From positions 1 to 51,830 of the forward strand of contig JAOGYN010000014.1 of assembly GCA_028112705.1 (NCBI GenBank): DNA of 51,830 bases, read 5' to 3'. The notes beneath the pieces are model-generated. The model ran no database searches. It was not told the origin of the DNA and worked only from the letters and a program-made list of their open reading frames with translations. The position numbers and the translations under genes were made by a program. This document shows positions 7,668 to 16,320 of this stretch, one piece after another (position 1 is the stretch's first letter; each line of letters begins with the position of its first letter). This DNA comes from GCA-002712045 sp028112705. Its GTDB lineage: Bacteria > Pseudomonadota > Alphaproteobacteria > Rhodobacterales > Rhodobacteraceae.

Positions 7668-10600
7668 CTACCATCCAGTCTTAGGAGCGCCAACACTGCT
7701 GGCAGAAATTGCTGGAGGGCTGGCCTTGGCAATTAACACATTAAAATCTGCAATATCTTTACTTATTAAATCATCTAATTCTGTCAATACACTATCGACC
7801 TTTAGGAAAACATCATCAGTTACTTCTTTTGTTTGGGATGGTGGCTTCGTATCTGCTATTTTAATAACCCAAAGTAAGTTAATTAAAGTATCATCAAATC
7901 CAGCGGCATGCCGTAAAACATCACGCGGTGTCTCTCTTTTTGTATCAATCAATCGACCTTCTATCTTGCCTAATTGCTCCACCAATATATCCACTTTCCC
8001 ACTTTCATCCGGAATAATTTTATGCATATTTTGAAGCTGTTTTTTCATTAATCGAATTCTATTAACTGCAATATTTAAATCAGAAAGCTTAGATGCAACA
8101 CTTTCATAAAGGTCATGTTGTAAGGAAAAATCTTCTTCTGAGACTTCTATTCTTGGGTCACTTATTACTTCAAGTTTATGTTCCTTAACATCACCGTCAA
8201 CATCTAATATAACTTGGTATTTTCCAGGCGTTACCTTTGCTCCAGGAGGTCCACCACCTTCTTTTGAAAATGGTTCATACTTTTTTACTTTTAAGCTATC
8301 ATCCAGACCTATTGGGCTATCTTCGGTCAAATCCCAAATAAAACGATTGAGCCCTTCAAAAGAGCTAGGTTTACGAGGATCATCAGTTTTTTTATTGGAT
8401 AAACCACAATTAGCAATGGTTTTTCCTAAGCTATCTTTGATTAAAATTTTAACGTCCTTACCAACAGATTTTTCATCCAGCCAGTAATATAAGATAGCTC
8501 CTAATGGTGGGTTTTCTCCAGTATCTAAATACTTTCGTTCCTTCCTACCATCAGGCAATTCAGTCATGTAAGAGGTTCCATTAACACCAAACGCTGGACT
8601 ATAATCTTTCCCATCTCCATTAAATATTCCAGCACTCCAATGAATATTTTGGCGAATTGCAGCTCGTGGCGCAATTAATTCACAATTGGAACTGTTCACT
8701 GAAACCGAGCGTAACGGAGAAATATCATCCAAAATCCAAAAAGACCTACCATGGGTAGCCACCACCAAATCATCATCTTTTATCTTAAGGTCATAAACAG
8801 GGACAACTGGAAACTTCCCTTGCATCCTATCCCACGTGTCACCATCATTATTTGAAACAAAAATACCGGTCTCAGTTCCAGTAAAAAGCAATCCAGGCTT
8901 CTTAATATCTTCCCGAACAACTCTAGTAATTTCATTTTGCGGTAATGATTGCGATATTACCGCCCATGTTCGGCCACTATCGCTGCTTTTAAATAAATAC
9001 GGTTTGTAGTCAGATAATTTGAACCTAGTTGCTGAAACATAGATAGTATCTGGATCATGCGTTGATAATTCTACATTACCGACATAAGCCCATTCAGGCA
9101 TTTCATTTGGAGTTACATTCTCCCACGTTTCACCCTCATTCCGACTTACGTGAACCAACCCATCATCTGTTGAGGCCCACAGCTCCCCTTTTCTATGTAT
9201 CGATTCAACGACTGAAGCACAGCTGGCATATTGTTCAGCGCCTGCGCTGTCTCTTGTCAAAGGCCCTCCAGAAAAATCAAGTTTCTCTATGTCATTTCTA
9301 CTTAAATCTGGAGAGATACAATCCCAACTCATACCTTCATCTCTAGTTCTAAATACATGATTTCCACCTACATATATTGTGCCTACATCATGGGGAGAGA
9401 AGATGATTGGGAACGTCCAAGCAAATCGATACTTAAGATCCTTGGGTGCTAGACCAGTAGATTCTTCTGGCCAAACATTAATTAATTTCATTTGTCGCGT
9501 ATTATGGTCATATCTCTGCAGGGCACCATTTCCTCCAGGGCTCGAACCAACTGCACCAATATAAACAATATTTGCATCCTCTGGATGGACAGCTATAAAA
9601 CCACTTTCTCCTGTGCCTGGCAAAGTCGTGTCACCAAGAGTAATCATACCCCATTCAGTCTGACTGGGTACCGAAATTGAGGTATTATCTTGCTGGGTTG
9701 CGTAAACGCGGTAAGGATATTGATTATCAATATCCATTCTATAAAATTGTGCAGTATTCTGGTTGTAAATTGAAGACCAGCTGTTGCCACCATTATAGCT
9801 CACACATGCTCCACCATCATTACCCTCTATCATTCTACTTGGATTTAACGGATCAATCCAAAGATCATGATTATCACCATGAGGTGTTGTGATTTCATTA
9901 AAACTAATACCCCCATCTGTAGACTTCCACATTTGATAATTAGTTACATAAACAGTATCAGCATGAACTGGATCAGAGAAAATATGTGTGTAATACCATG
10001 GCCTATGAATCAAATCCCTATTGGGGCATGTTAACTTCCAACTAAGACCATAATCTTCAGATAGATATAGTCCTGTATTATCTTCATCACCTTCAACTAA
10101 CGCAAACACCCGTCCCTGCTTAGCGGCAGAAATACTGACACCAATTTTTCCTAGTAATCCCTTAGCAAATCCATGATTAACTGACACCTCTTCCCAAGTA
10201 TCTCCACCATCTAGTGATCTAAACAAAGCACTACCTGGGCCACCAGAAGACAAGTGCCAAAATTTTCTATTAGCTTCCCACATTGCAGCAAACAAAATAC
10301 GAGGGTTAGATGGATCCATTGAAAGATCAATTGCCCCAGCTTTATCACTCTGATATAAAATTCGTTCCCAATTGGTACCCCCATCAGTAGACCGGTAAAC
10401 CCCTCGATCCGAATTAGGTCCAAAGGCATCACCAAATGCAGCTACATAAACAAGATCAGGATTATTTGGATCAATGCGAATTTCACCAATTTGTTTAGTG
10501 TTTTCTAACCCAATATGTTTCCAAGTTCTTCCAGCGTCAGTTGACTTGTACATCCCGTCACCAAATGAAACATCAATTCTGATCGTCGTTTCACCAGTCC

Positions 10601-10859
10601 CAGCATAAATCACATTACTATCAGAAGGTGCGACAGCCAGCGCACCTATTGTTGCACTTGTTAAATACCCATCAGATACACATTCCCAATACGTACCACC
10701 ATCCGTGGTTTTCCATATTCCACCGGCGCAGGCTCCAAAATAAAAAGTCATGGCGTCATGATAATCACCAGAGACCGCGACAACTCTTCCACCTCTTGGA
10801 GGTCCTATACAACGCCAATGTAATGCATCAGAATTTATCATTTGATTTAACTTAGTCAT
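7668..10859 (-). CDS. BNR/Asp-box propeller protein, sortilin (VPS10)-like glycosyl hydrolase family
   Basis: A very large protein (about 1063 residues) made mostly of beta-propeller repeats. At least ten Asp-box motifs (S/T-x-D-x-G-x-T/S-W) are visible, for example STDAGRTW, STDGGTNW, SLDGGDTW, SEDYGLSW, TRDEGMSW, SRNEGETW and SSDSGRTW, spread over about residues 50-700. The C-terminal third contains T-P-G-K-Y-Q-V and S-D-P-R-I segments followed by a helical region, as in bacterial 'VPS10/sortilin-like' proteins often labelled glycosyl hydrolase. Related proteins usually carry a signal peptide; this one starts MTKLNQMINSDALHW and shows none, so a cytosolic location or a non-classical route is implied. 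I prefer the ATG at 10859 over the GTG at 10868. It heads a BNR-MFS-cupin operon. Enzymatic activity is unproven. Confidence 0.85.
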   Translation of the reverse strand: MTKLNQMINSDALHWRCIGPPRGGRVVAVSGDYHDAMTFYFGACAGGIWKTTDGGTYWECVSDGYLTSATIGALAVAPSDSNVIYAGTGETTIRIDVSFGDGMYKSTDAGRTWKHIGLENTKQIGEIRIDPNNPDLVYVAAFGDAFGPNSDRGVYRSTDGGTNWERILYQSDKAGAIDLSMDPSNPRILFAAMWEANRKFWHLSSGGPGSALFRSLDGGDTWEEVSVNHGFAKGLLGKIGVSISAAKQGRVFALVEGDEDNTGLYLSEDYGLSWKLTCPNRDLIHRPWYYTHIFSDPVHADTVYVTNYQMWKSTDGGISFNEITTPHGDNHDLWIDPLNPSRMIEGNDGGACVSYNGGNSWSSIYNQNTAQFYRMDIDNQYPYRVYATQQDNTSISVPSQTEWGMITLGDTTLPGTGESGFIAVHPEDANIVYIGAVGSSPGGNGALQRYDHNTRQMKLINVWPEESTGLAPKDLKYRFAWTFPIIFSPHDVGTIYVGGNHVFRTRDEGMSWDCISPDLSRNDIEKLDFSGGPLTRDSAGAEQYASCASVVESIHRKGELWASTDDGLVHVSRNEGETWENVTPNEMPEWAYVGNVELSTHDPDTIYVSATRFKLSDYKPYLFKSSDSGRTWAVISQSLPQNEITRVVREDIKKPGLLFTGTETGIFVSNNDGDTWDRMQGKFPVVPVYDLKIKDDDLVVATHGRSFWILDDISPLRSVSVNSSNCELIAPRAAIRQNIHWSAGIFNGDGKDYSPAFGVNGTSYMTELPDGRKERKYLDTGENPPLGAILYYWLDEKSVGKDVKILIKDSLGKTIANCGLSNKKTDDPRKPSSFEGLNRFIWDLTEDSPIGLDDSLKVKKYEPFSKEGGGPPGAKVTPGKYQVILDVDGDVKEHKLEVISDPRIEVSEEDFSLQHDLYESVASKLSDLNIAVNRIRLMKKQLQNMHKIIPDESGKVDILVEQLGKIEGRLIDTKRETPRDVLRHAAGFDDTLINLLWVIKIADTKPPSQTKEVTDDVFLKVDSVLTELDDLISKDIADFNVLIAKASPPAISASSVGAPKTGW

Positions 10860-10918
10860 GCTGTTCACCCAATTCTAATAAATATAATTACGTCAAGTCA
10901 TGACAATTTTAGTGTCGG

Positions 10919-10961
10919 CTGTAAATATTTTTTTTATCAAAGAGAGGTAATCTATTTACAG
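10919..10961. promoter_or_regulatory. Inverted repeat in divergent promoter region
   Basis: CTGTAAAT (10919-10926) and its exact reverse complement ATTTACAG (10954-10961) are separated by 27 bases, between the divergent BNR operon and the aminotransferase gene. A symmetric element in a divergent promoter is a common place for a shared regulator, but eight bases in AT-rich DNA may be chance. Confidence 0.35.
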
Positions 10962-11013
10962 TACACAAGATCTCAGTTTAGATTTTGGTTATCACTTTTT
11001 GAAAGAGGCCAAA

Positions 11014-12372
11014 ATGAATAAGTTTAACACTGACGAAATTATAACAAACGATGCTCACTTAATTCAATCTTTTGCTGATCTAAATGGATTAAAACAGGCA
11101 GACGCACGGACAGTAATTGTTGAAGCTGAAGGAGCTTACGTCACCGATAGTGAGGGAAATAAACTTATTGATGGTATTGGCGGGCTCTGGTGCGTTAATG
11201 TTGGTCATGGCAGACGAGAAATAATCGATGCCATTACAGAACAGCTAAAAACACTAGATTTTTACTCAACTTTTTACAATTTCACACACCCAACTGCGGC
11301 AGCGCTAGCAACAAAAATAGCGAATCTTGCACCGGGAAACCTAAACAGGGTATATTTTAGTAATTCTGGGTCAGTCGCAAATGATACTTCAATAAGGATA
11401 CTACATCATTACAATAACAGACTTGGAAAAACTCAAAAAAAGAAAATTCTATCCCGCATAGGCGCGTATCATGGATCAACCCATTTAGCGATGGCAATGA
11501 CTACTCCTGCTTATAGCGAAGGCTGGGATACAGAAGACAATCTTGTTCATCACTTAATGTCTCCATATTCTTATCGCGAAGCAGACAATATGACAGATGA
11601 TGAATTTTTAGATGTATTAGCTGAAGACATGACCACTAATATACATAATATTGGAGCAGAAAATATAGCAGCGTTTATAGCTGAACCTTTAATGGGCGCT
11701 GGAGGGATTATTGTTGCTCCAGATGGATATCACCAAAGAATGCGTGAAATTACAGCAGAAAACGATATAAAGTACATTGCCGATGAAGTTGTGACCGCAT
11801 TTGGACGCCTAGGTCATATGTTTTCCTCCAAAGATAAGTACGGAATGCAACCAGACATAATTAATACTGCAAAAGGTTTAACTTCGGGATATCAACCCCT
11901 CGCAGCCACAATTATTTCTGATGAAATATATGATGTAATATCTGAACCTGGAGCAAAGTTTCTGCATGGAATGACTTACTCAGGACATCCAGCCGCTGCA
12001 GCCGCAGCTTTAGCAAATATAGAAATTTTAGAAAGTGAGAAAATTCCACAGCAAGTTCAAACTACCGGAAAATACTTTGAAAATACGTTAAAAGGGTTAT
12101 CAGATATGGATATTGTTGGTGAAGTCCGTGGTAGTCACTTCATGATGGGAATTGAGTTTGTGGAAGATAAAGAAACCAAGCTGGCATTTCATGATGATAA
12201 AAATGTTGCACTTCGTCTTCAACAACACGCTCAGAAGCGCGGATTAATCGCTCGTCCTTTAGGAAATATATTAATATTATCACCCACATTGATCTTAACT
12301 GAAAACGAGATCGATAACATAGGTGGAATTTTGAAAGAAAGTATTGAGGCTGTTACTAAAGAGCTTTTATAA
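11014..12372 (+). CDS. Class III (omega-amino acid) PLP aminotransferase
   Basis: A pyridoxal-phosphate aminotransferase of fold type I, class III, of the group that moves amino groups from omega-amino acids, taurine or diamines to pyruvate. At 452 residues the length is normal. The phosphate-binding S-N-S-G-S-V-A-N-D, the Y-H-G-S segment, the cofactor aspartate in A-D-E-V-V-T-A-F-G-R (about D257) and the Schiff-base lysine in N-T-A-K-G-L-T-S-G-Y-Q-P-L (about K287) are all present. I chose the ATG at 11014 because AGAGG lies 7 bases before it; a TTG at 10999 has no such site. A GNAT gene and a DDAH-like gene follow on the same strand, hinting at breakdown of an amino or guanidino compound. 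The exact donor cannot be read from sequence. Confidence 0.93.
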   Translation: MNKFNTDEIITNDAHLIQSFADLNGLKQADARTVIVEAEGAYVTDSEGNKLIDGIGGLWCVNVGHGRREIIDAITEQLKTLDFYSTFYNFTHPTAAALATKIANLAPGNLNRVYFSNSGSVANDTSIRILHHYNNRLGKTQKKKILSRIGAYHGSTHLAMAMTTPAYSEGWDTEDNLVHHLMSPYSYREADNMTDDEFLDVLAEDMTTNIHNIGAENIAAFIAEPLMGAGGIIVAPDGYHQRMREITAENDIKYIADEVVTAFGRLGHMFSSKDKYGMQPDIINTAKGLTSGYQPLAATIISDEIYDVISEPGAKFLHGMTYSGHPAAAAAALANIEILESEKIPQQVQTTGKYFENTLKGLSDMDIVGEVRGSHFMMGIEFVEDKETKLAFHDDKNVALRLQQHAQKRGLIARPLGNILILSPTLILTENEIDNIGGILKESIEAVTKELL

Positions 12373-12406
12373 AGTATAATTTGACTTTAAAGAAAGAAAT
12401 TAACTG

Positions 12407-12892
12407 GTGAAAAACCCCTTCGTGCCGATAAATACTATCGTATCAAAAGGTGTAAGTACAGACAGATATAATATTCGTGCGTTAACGATTAATGATCTGA
12501 TAAAAGACTATGATGCCGTTATGAGCAGTTTTGACCGTCTTAAAGGTGTATTTGGCCCTAAAGATACATGGCCAGAAGGACTTACCATAGAAGACAACTT
12601 AATTGATCTTGGTTGGCATCAAAAAGAGTTCCAAAATAAGAGTTCATTCGCATTTACCGTCATGTCTAAAGATGAAAAAATATGTTTGGGATGTGTTTAT
12701 ATAAACCCACCCTCCAAATTATCTTTTGATTCAGAAGTCATTTTATGGATCAGAGAAAGTGAAATGGCTACAGGGTTAGATAATCATTTATTTTCCACAG
12801 TTAAAAACTGGGTGAAAACTGATTGGTGGTTTAATAATGTGGCGTATCCTGGCAGGGACATTTCATGGGATGATTGGGAGGAATTACCTTAA
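12407..12892 (+). CDS. GNAT-type N-acetyltransferase
   Basis: A 161-residue protein whose central part matches the GNAT fold: N-I-R-A-L-T-I-N-D-L at the first strand, then F-A-F-T-V-M-S-K-D-E-K-I-C-L-G-C-V-Y-I for strands 3-4, then a W-I-R-x-S-E-M-A-T-G-L segment in place of the acetyl-CoA pyrophosphate loop (normally Q/R-x-x-G-x-G/A). The loop is therefore not canonical. The start is GTG at 12407, 34 bases after the aminotransferase stop, with only a weak ribosome site. Its position suggests co-transcription with the aminotransferase. The substrate is unknown. Confidence 0.65.
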   Translation: MKNPFVPINTIVSKGVSTDRYNIRALTINDLIKDYDAVMSSFDRLKGVFGPKDTWPEGLTIEDNLIDLGWHQKEFQNKSSFAFTVMSKDEKICLGCVYINPPSKLSFDSEVILWIRESEMATGLDNHLFSTVKNWVKTDWWFNNVAYPGRDISWDDWEELP

Positions 12893-12999
12893 AAATAACT
12901 AACAAGTTATTTGAGAAACCATATATTTGACCAATAAGTTTTTGACAAAATAAAATAATTAGCACAAATTAAACAAGAATAGTTAACTGGAGAAGTTTC

Positions 13000-13932
13000 A
13001 TGCCCCAAGATTCAAAAAACCTACCTGAAAAGTTCAGCCTTAGACGAAGGTCTCTTAACGGAAGTACGACTCCATTATCCACATTTGGATTTAAAAATGA
13101 AACTGATCAATTAACTGATGTACTGTTAGGTTCACCCGCACACTTAAAACATCTTTCAACATCCAGCTTATCTCGCAAACACTTACGGGAAGCGCCTTGT
13201 AATATTCAAGTCGCACAGGCCCAACACGCAGAACTAGTTTCCGCTTATGAACATTTTGGCGTAAAAATACATATGTTAAAGCCAGAGCCTGAACTCCCAA
13301 TGCAGGTGTACTCTAGAGATAGCTCCGTTATGACGCCATATGGACCAATAATTACTGCAATGGCAAATTGGTGGCGTAGAGGTGAAAATTACGCAGCTAT
13401 CAGAGCCTACGAAAAACTTGGCATTCCAATTTATGATATGGTTACAGCTGGAACGTTTGAGGGTGGCGACTTTAACGTTATTGAAGAAGGGTGTGTCTTA
13501 ATTGGGTGCGGTGGTGCTCGAACTCAAGAGGAAGGAGCGCTACAGGTAAAACAATGGTTTGATGCAGAAGGTTGGGAAACACGATTGGCATTTATTGACG
13601 AATATTATGTGCATATCGATTTAATGGTAGTTCCAATTGCAGAAAAATTAACTGCAGTATGCTTGGCTTGTACAGAGCCAGGAATAGTTGATTGGTTAAA
13701 ATCAAAAGGTCATGAAATAATAGATGTACCTTTTAAGGATACAATGGCTTTAGGATGTAATTTTATGTCCCTTGGAAAAGATCGGGTAATAGCACCAACT
13801 GCTTCAAAAACATTAGCAGAGCAATTAAAAGCTAGGGGATTTGAGGTGGCATTAGTAGATACATCAGAAATATCAAAAACAGGCGGTGGAATACACTGTA
13901 TGGCACAGGCACTTAAACGGATTATTAATTGA
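13000..13932 (+). CDS. DDAH / amidinotransferase-family amidinohydrolase
   Basis: A member of the guanidino-group modifying superfamily (dimethylarginine dimethylaminohydrolase, arginine deiminase, amidinotransferases). At 310 residues the length suits a DDAH-like hydrolase. Active-site residues are visible: S-R-D-S-S (D107), the F-E-G-G-D segment (153-157), the catalytic histidine in Y-V-H-I-D (H205) and the nucleophilic cysteine in G-G-G-I-H-C-M (C300). A good GGAG ribosome site precedes the ATG by 9 bases. It lies 107 bases after the GNAT gene and converges on the PPOX gene. It would release ornithine-type products or citrulline and methylamines from methylated arginine, or act on another guanidino compound; which one is inference. 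Confidence 0.88.
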   Translation: MPQDSKNLPEKFSLRRRSLNGSTTPLSTFGFKNETDQLTDVLLGSPAHLKHLSTSSLSRKHLREAPCNIQVAQAQHAELVSAYEHFGVKIHMLKPEPELPMQVYSRDSSVMTPYGPIITAMANWWRRGENYAAIRAYEKLGIPIYDMVTAGTFEGGDFNVIEEGCVLIGCGGARTQEEGALQVKQWFDAEGWETRLAFIDEYYVHIDLMVVPIAEKLTAVCLACTEPGIVDWLKSKGHEIIDVPFKDTMALGCNFMSLGKDRVIAPTASKTLAEQLKARGFEVALVDTSEISKTGGGIHCMAQALKRIIN

Positions 13933-13943
13933 ATTAACAACTT

Positions 13944-14552
13944 TTAATATAAAGTTTTTTCATACATTTTCTGAATTTCTTCTTGTGTTAAGTCCGGTAC
14001 AGAGTGACCTTTCGCATGGCCTTTAACAATCTCGTAAAGATTCGGTAATGGCCTTTTCTTGGACCAAGTATCAGTTTTCCAAAGTCCGGCTCTCAGTGGT
14101 GCTTTTCCACAATGCATAAACACTTCATCAACCGTTATTTTAGTTACAGTTTTTGGAACCCTTCCATTTAAGGCATAATCCTTACAAACTTTTGAATCCA
14201 TGATGATTTCCGCAGTTCCATTTACTCTTAGTGTTTCATCAATAGTGGGTATTAGAAATAACATCCCAACATTTGGATGTTTTAGCAAATTTATAAGACC
14301 ATCGATACGATTGTTGCCAGGTCGGTCTGGAATTATTAATGATTTTGCATCAACTACCTTTACAAAACCCGCTGGATCTCCTTTTGGCGAAACATCTAAT
14401 GCGGTTCCATCAGAAGTTGCAAGAATGCAAAATGTTGAATTGGCAATAAATTTCATACAATTTTTATCAAGAGCACTAATTGTCTTAACAGCTGCTACCG
14501 GACTTACATCACCATAAAGCTCTCGTAAACATTTTTCAGATACAGTTGACAT
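13944..14552 (-). CDS. PPOX-class FMN-binding flavoprotein (pyridoxamine 5'-phosphate oxidase-like)
   Basis: A split-barrel flavin-binding protein of about 202 residues of the alphaproteobacterial 'pyridoxamine 5'-phosphate oxidase family' subgroup. It has the characteristic order L-R-E-L-Y-G, then F-C-I-L-A-T-S, then D-V-S-P-K-G-D-P-A-G-F-V, then I-P-D-R-P-G-N-N-R-I-D and E-T-L-R-V-N-G. The start at 14552 (MSTVSEKCLRELYG) is set by a perfect AGGAGG seven bases upstream; a start at 14588 would add 12 residues foreign to the family. True PNPOx activity is unlikely; a redox or stress role on a small electrophile is the usual guess for the group. It is divergent from the cupin gene that follows. 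Confidence 0.88.
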   Translation of the reverse strand: MSTVSEKCLRELYGDVSPVAAVKTISALDKNCMKFIANSTFCILATSDGTALDVSPKGDPAGFVKVVDAKSLIIPDRPGNNRIDGLINLLKHPNVGMLFLIPTIDETLRVNGTAEIIMDSKVCKDYALNGRVPKTVTKITVDEVFMHCGKAPLRAGLWKTDTWSKKRPLPNLYEIVKGHAKGHSVPDLTQEEIQKMYEKTLY

Positions 14553-14688
14553 GCAGTTTCCTCCTAAAATACAATCGTACCAATACATTATTTCTACTCT
14601 TAATTAATATCAGGGTTTTATCAACTCGATACCATGTGTGAGTTCTTTTTAAAGTTAAAAAATTATAATCATAAAAACGGGGTTTTTA

Positions 14689-15087
14689 ATGCAAATTATA
14701 AAAGCTGGAAGTCGACCTACAAAAAAAGCATCAGACAAGTGGTTCACTGGAGTGGTTTGGCAAGATGCTATTGTTGAGGCGCCAGAGCCAGCTCGAGTAA
14801 GAGCATTGCGTGTTAGCTTTGAACCTGGCTCCCGCACCGCTTGGCATTCTCATCCACTTGGCCAAACACTGTATATTGTAAATGGGCAAGGTTTAATTGG
14901 CTTACGGGAGGAAAAACCACAATTAATGCATATTGGAGATACTATTTGGATTCCACCCAATGAAGAACATTGGCACGGCGCCACTAAAAAAAACAGTATG
15001 ACGCATATTGCAATACAAGAAGCATTAAACGGGGAAGTAGCAAAGTGGTTAGAACTAGTAAATGATAAGGAATATCAAGTCACATAA
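14689..15087 (+). CDS. Cupin-domain protein (quercetinase-like small cupin)
   Basis: A 132-residue single cupin barrel. Motif 1 reads F-E-P-G-S-R-T-A-W-H-S-H-P-L-G-Q-T-L-Y-I with G-Q-G behind it; motif 2 reads I-P-P-N-E-E-H-W-H-G-A. The H-x-H, Q (in place of E) and second-motif H suggest a metal site of the Cupin_2 family often labelled 'cupin, carboxymuconolactone-associated'. It is transcribed divergently from the PPOX flavoprotein across 136 bases and converges on the Wzi-like gene nine bases away. It is not closely similar to the other cupin at 6.1-6.5 kb. Substrate unknown. Confidence 0.88.
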   Translation: MQIIKAGSRPTKKASDKWFTGVVWQDAIVEAPEPARVRALRVSFEPGSRTAWHSHPLGQTLYIVNGQGLIGLREEKPQLMHIGDTIWIPPNEEHWHGATKKNSMTHIAIQEALNGEVAKWLELVNDKEYQVT

Positions 15088-15096
15088 GGGTTATAT

Positions 15097-16320
15097 TTAA
15101 AACTGCTTCGACAAGCTAACTGATAACTTTAAGCCCTTTTTTTGCTTTGCAGTATCTAATGCGTAGCCTTGATAATAAATCCGACTCGTAAGCTCTAAAG
15201 AAGCTAAGTCAAATTTTGTTCCCACTGAAAAATCATAACCGGAAACTGATTTAGAACTTAAACGATGGGAACTCAATGATGGCACATTAATATTAATTTT
15301 CGAAATAGACCAAAGTAAATCATGTTTTGAAAATTTATGCTCAGCAAAAATATTCAAGGATCGACTTGCCGTGTCTATTGACGCTCCCATTGTTTTACCA
15401 TGATGAGTGTAACCAGATGTGTAGTAACTATTATTGTAGGCTGTATTTGGACCACACCACCCATTCTTAGTCGTTGAAATAACAGTATTTAAGCCCTCAA
15501 TAGAAAATTTCGATGGTATCGAAGAAATTGTGGAGCTAATCTCAAATCCAGCCAGATGCATGAAGCAACTTGGTAAGTATCCAGCTTCATCCTCACCTAT
15601 CATCTGCCCATAGATTTTAACTGGTACTTTACCTCTTAGAACTTCGTAGGAAACACCCAATCCCGCAAGTTGATTGGCCTCATCACCCATATCAATTTGA
15701 CCTAAAATCAAACCAAAAAGTGTTTTAAAGCTTTCAGACCTTCCTTTACCACCAAATTGAGCTGTCCTAACTAAGTCTATTTCCAAACCGTCTAATGGTT
15801 TAAATTTAACTCTAGCACCAGCTATTTTCGCATGTTCAATATTTCGGTTTTTTCCCAGTGATCCAATAAAAACCTCTGCGCTCCATTTTCCCATCCAACT
15901 CAAAAATTTACTGTTAAACTTTTGCTCACTTTTAGTTTGAACATAGAAAGACTGAAAGGGCCTAGCATTCCGAGACAATATAAGCGAATTCGTGCTAGAA
16001 GGTGACCAATGCCGTTCTTTTAAACCGTATCCAAAGGCCCAGTTATTTGGGGAATAAGACATATAAGATCCGTCAAAGTACAGTATTTCTGATTCATCTG
16101 ACTTTGCAATCTGTAAGCGGTATTTAAATTTATTTTTTTGGCCTGAAAGATCCAAACTATGGAAACTAAAACTATCTGTTCCAGTGTGAGTTCTTTGACC
16201 ATTCCATTTGCCTGATGACAAGCTTGTAGAAACATTGGCAATTAGTTCTGAAGCCGCAATCGAACCGAAGACTATTACAGAAAAAAAAAGGGTTAAAGAT
16301 AAGAAAAATATTTTTAGCAA
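15097..16320 (-). CDS. Wzi-family capsule assembly outer-membrane beta-barrel protein
   Basis: A predicted outer-membrane barrel of 407 residues. A signal peptide spans about residues 1-23 (K near the start, hydrophobic core L-F-F-S-V-I-V-F-G-S, A-A-S). The mature protein alternates polar and hydrophobic strands and ends in Q-F, the terminal aromatic typical of BAM-inserted barrels. The segment G-Y-G-L-K-E-R-H-W-S-P followed by L-I-L-S-R-N-A-R-P-F-Q is the signature region of the Wzi capsule-anchoring family. Wzi holds group 1 capsule polysaccharide at the surface. No capsule synthesis or export genes are nearby, so it stands alone here. Family call moderately sure. Confidence 0.8.
   Translation of the reverse strand: MLKIFFLSLTLFFSVIVFGSIAASELIANVSTSLSSGKWNGQRTHTGTDSFSFHSLDLSGQKNKFKYRLQIAKSDESEILYFDGSYMSYSPNNWAFGYGLKERHWSPSSTNSLILSRNARPFQSFYVQTKSEQKFNSKFLSWMGKWSAEVFIGSLGKNRNIEHAKIAGARVKFKPLDGLEIDLVRTAQFGGKGRSESFKTLFGLILGQIDMGDEANQLAGLGVSYEVLRGKVPVKIYGQMIGEDEAGYLPSCFMHLAGFEISSTISSIPSKFSIEGLNTVISTTKNGWCGPNTAYNNSYYTSGYTHHGKTMGASIDTASRSLNIFAEHKFSKHDLLWSISKININVPSLSSHRLSSKSVSGYDFSVGTKFDLASLELTSRIYYQGYALDTAKQKKGLKLSVSLSKQF

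Noticed and set aside
10999..11013. TTG start for the aminotransferase
   Set aside because: AGAGG placed correctly for ATG 11014 decides the start.
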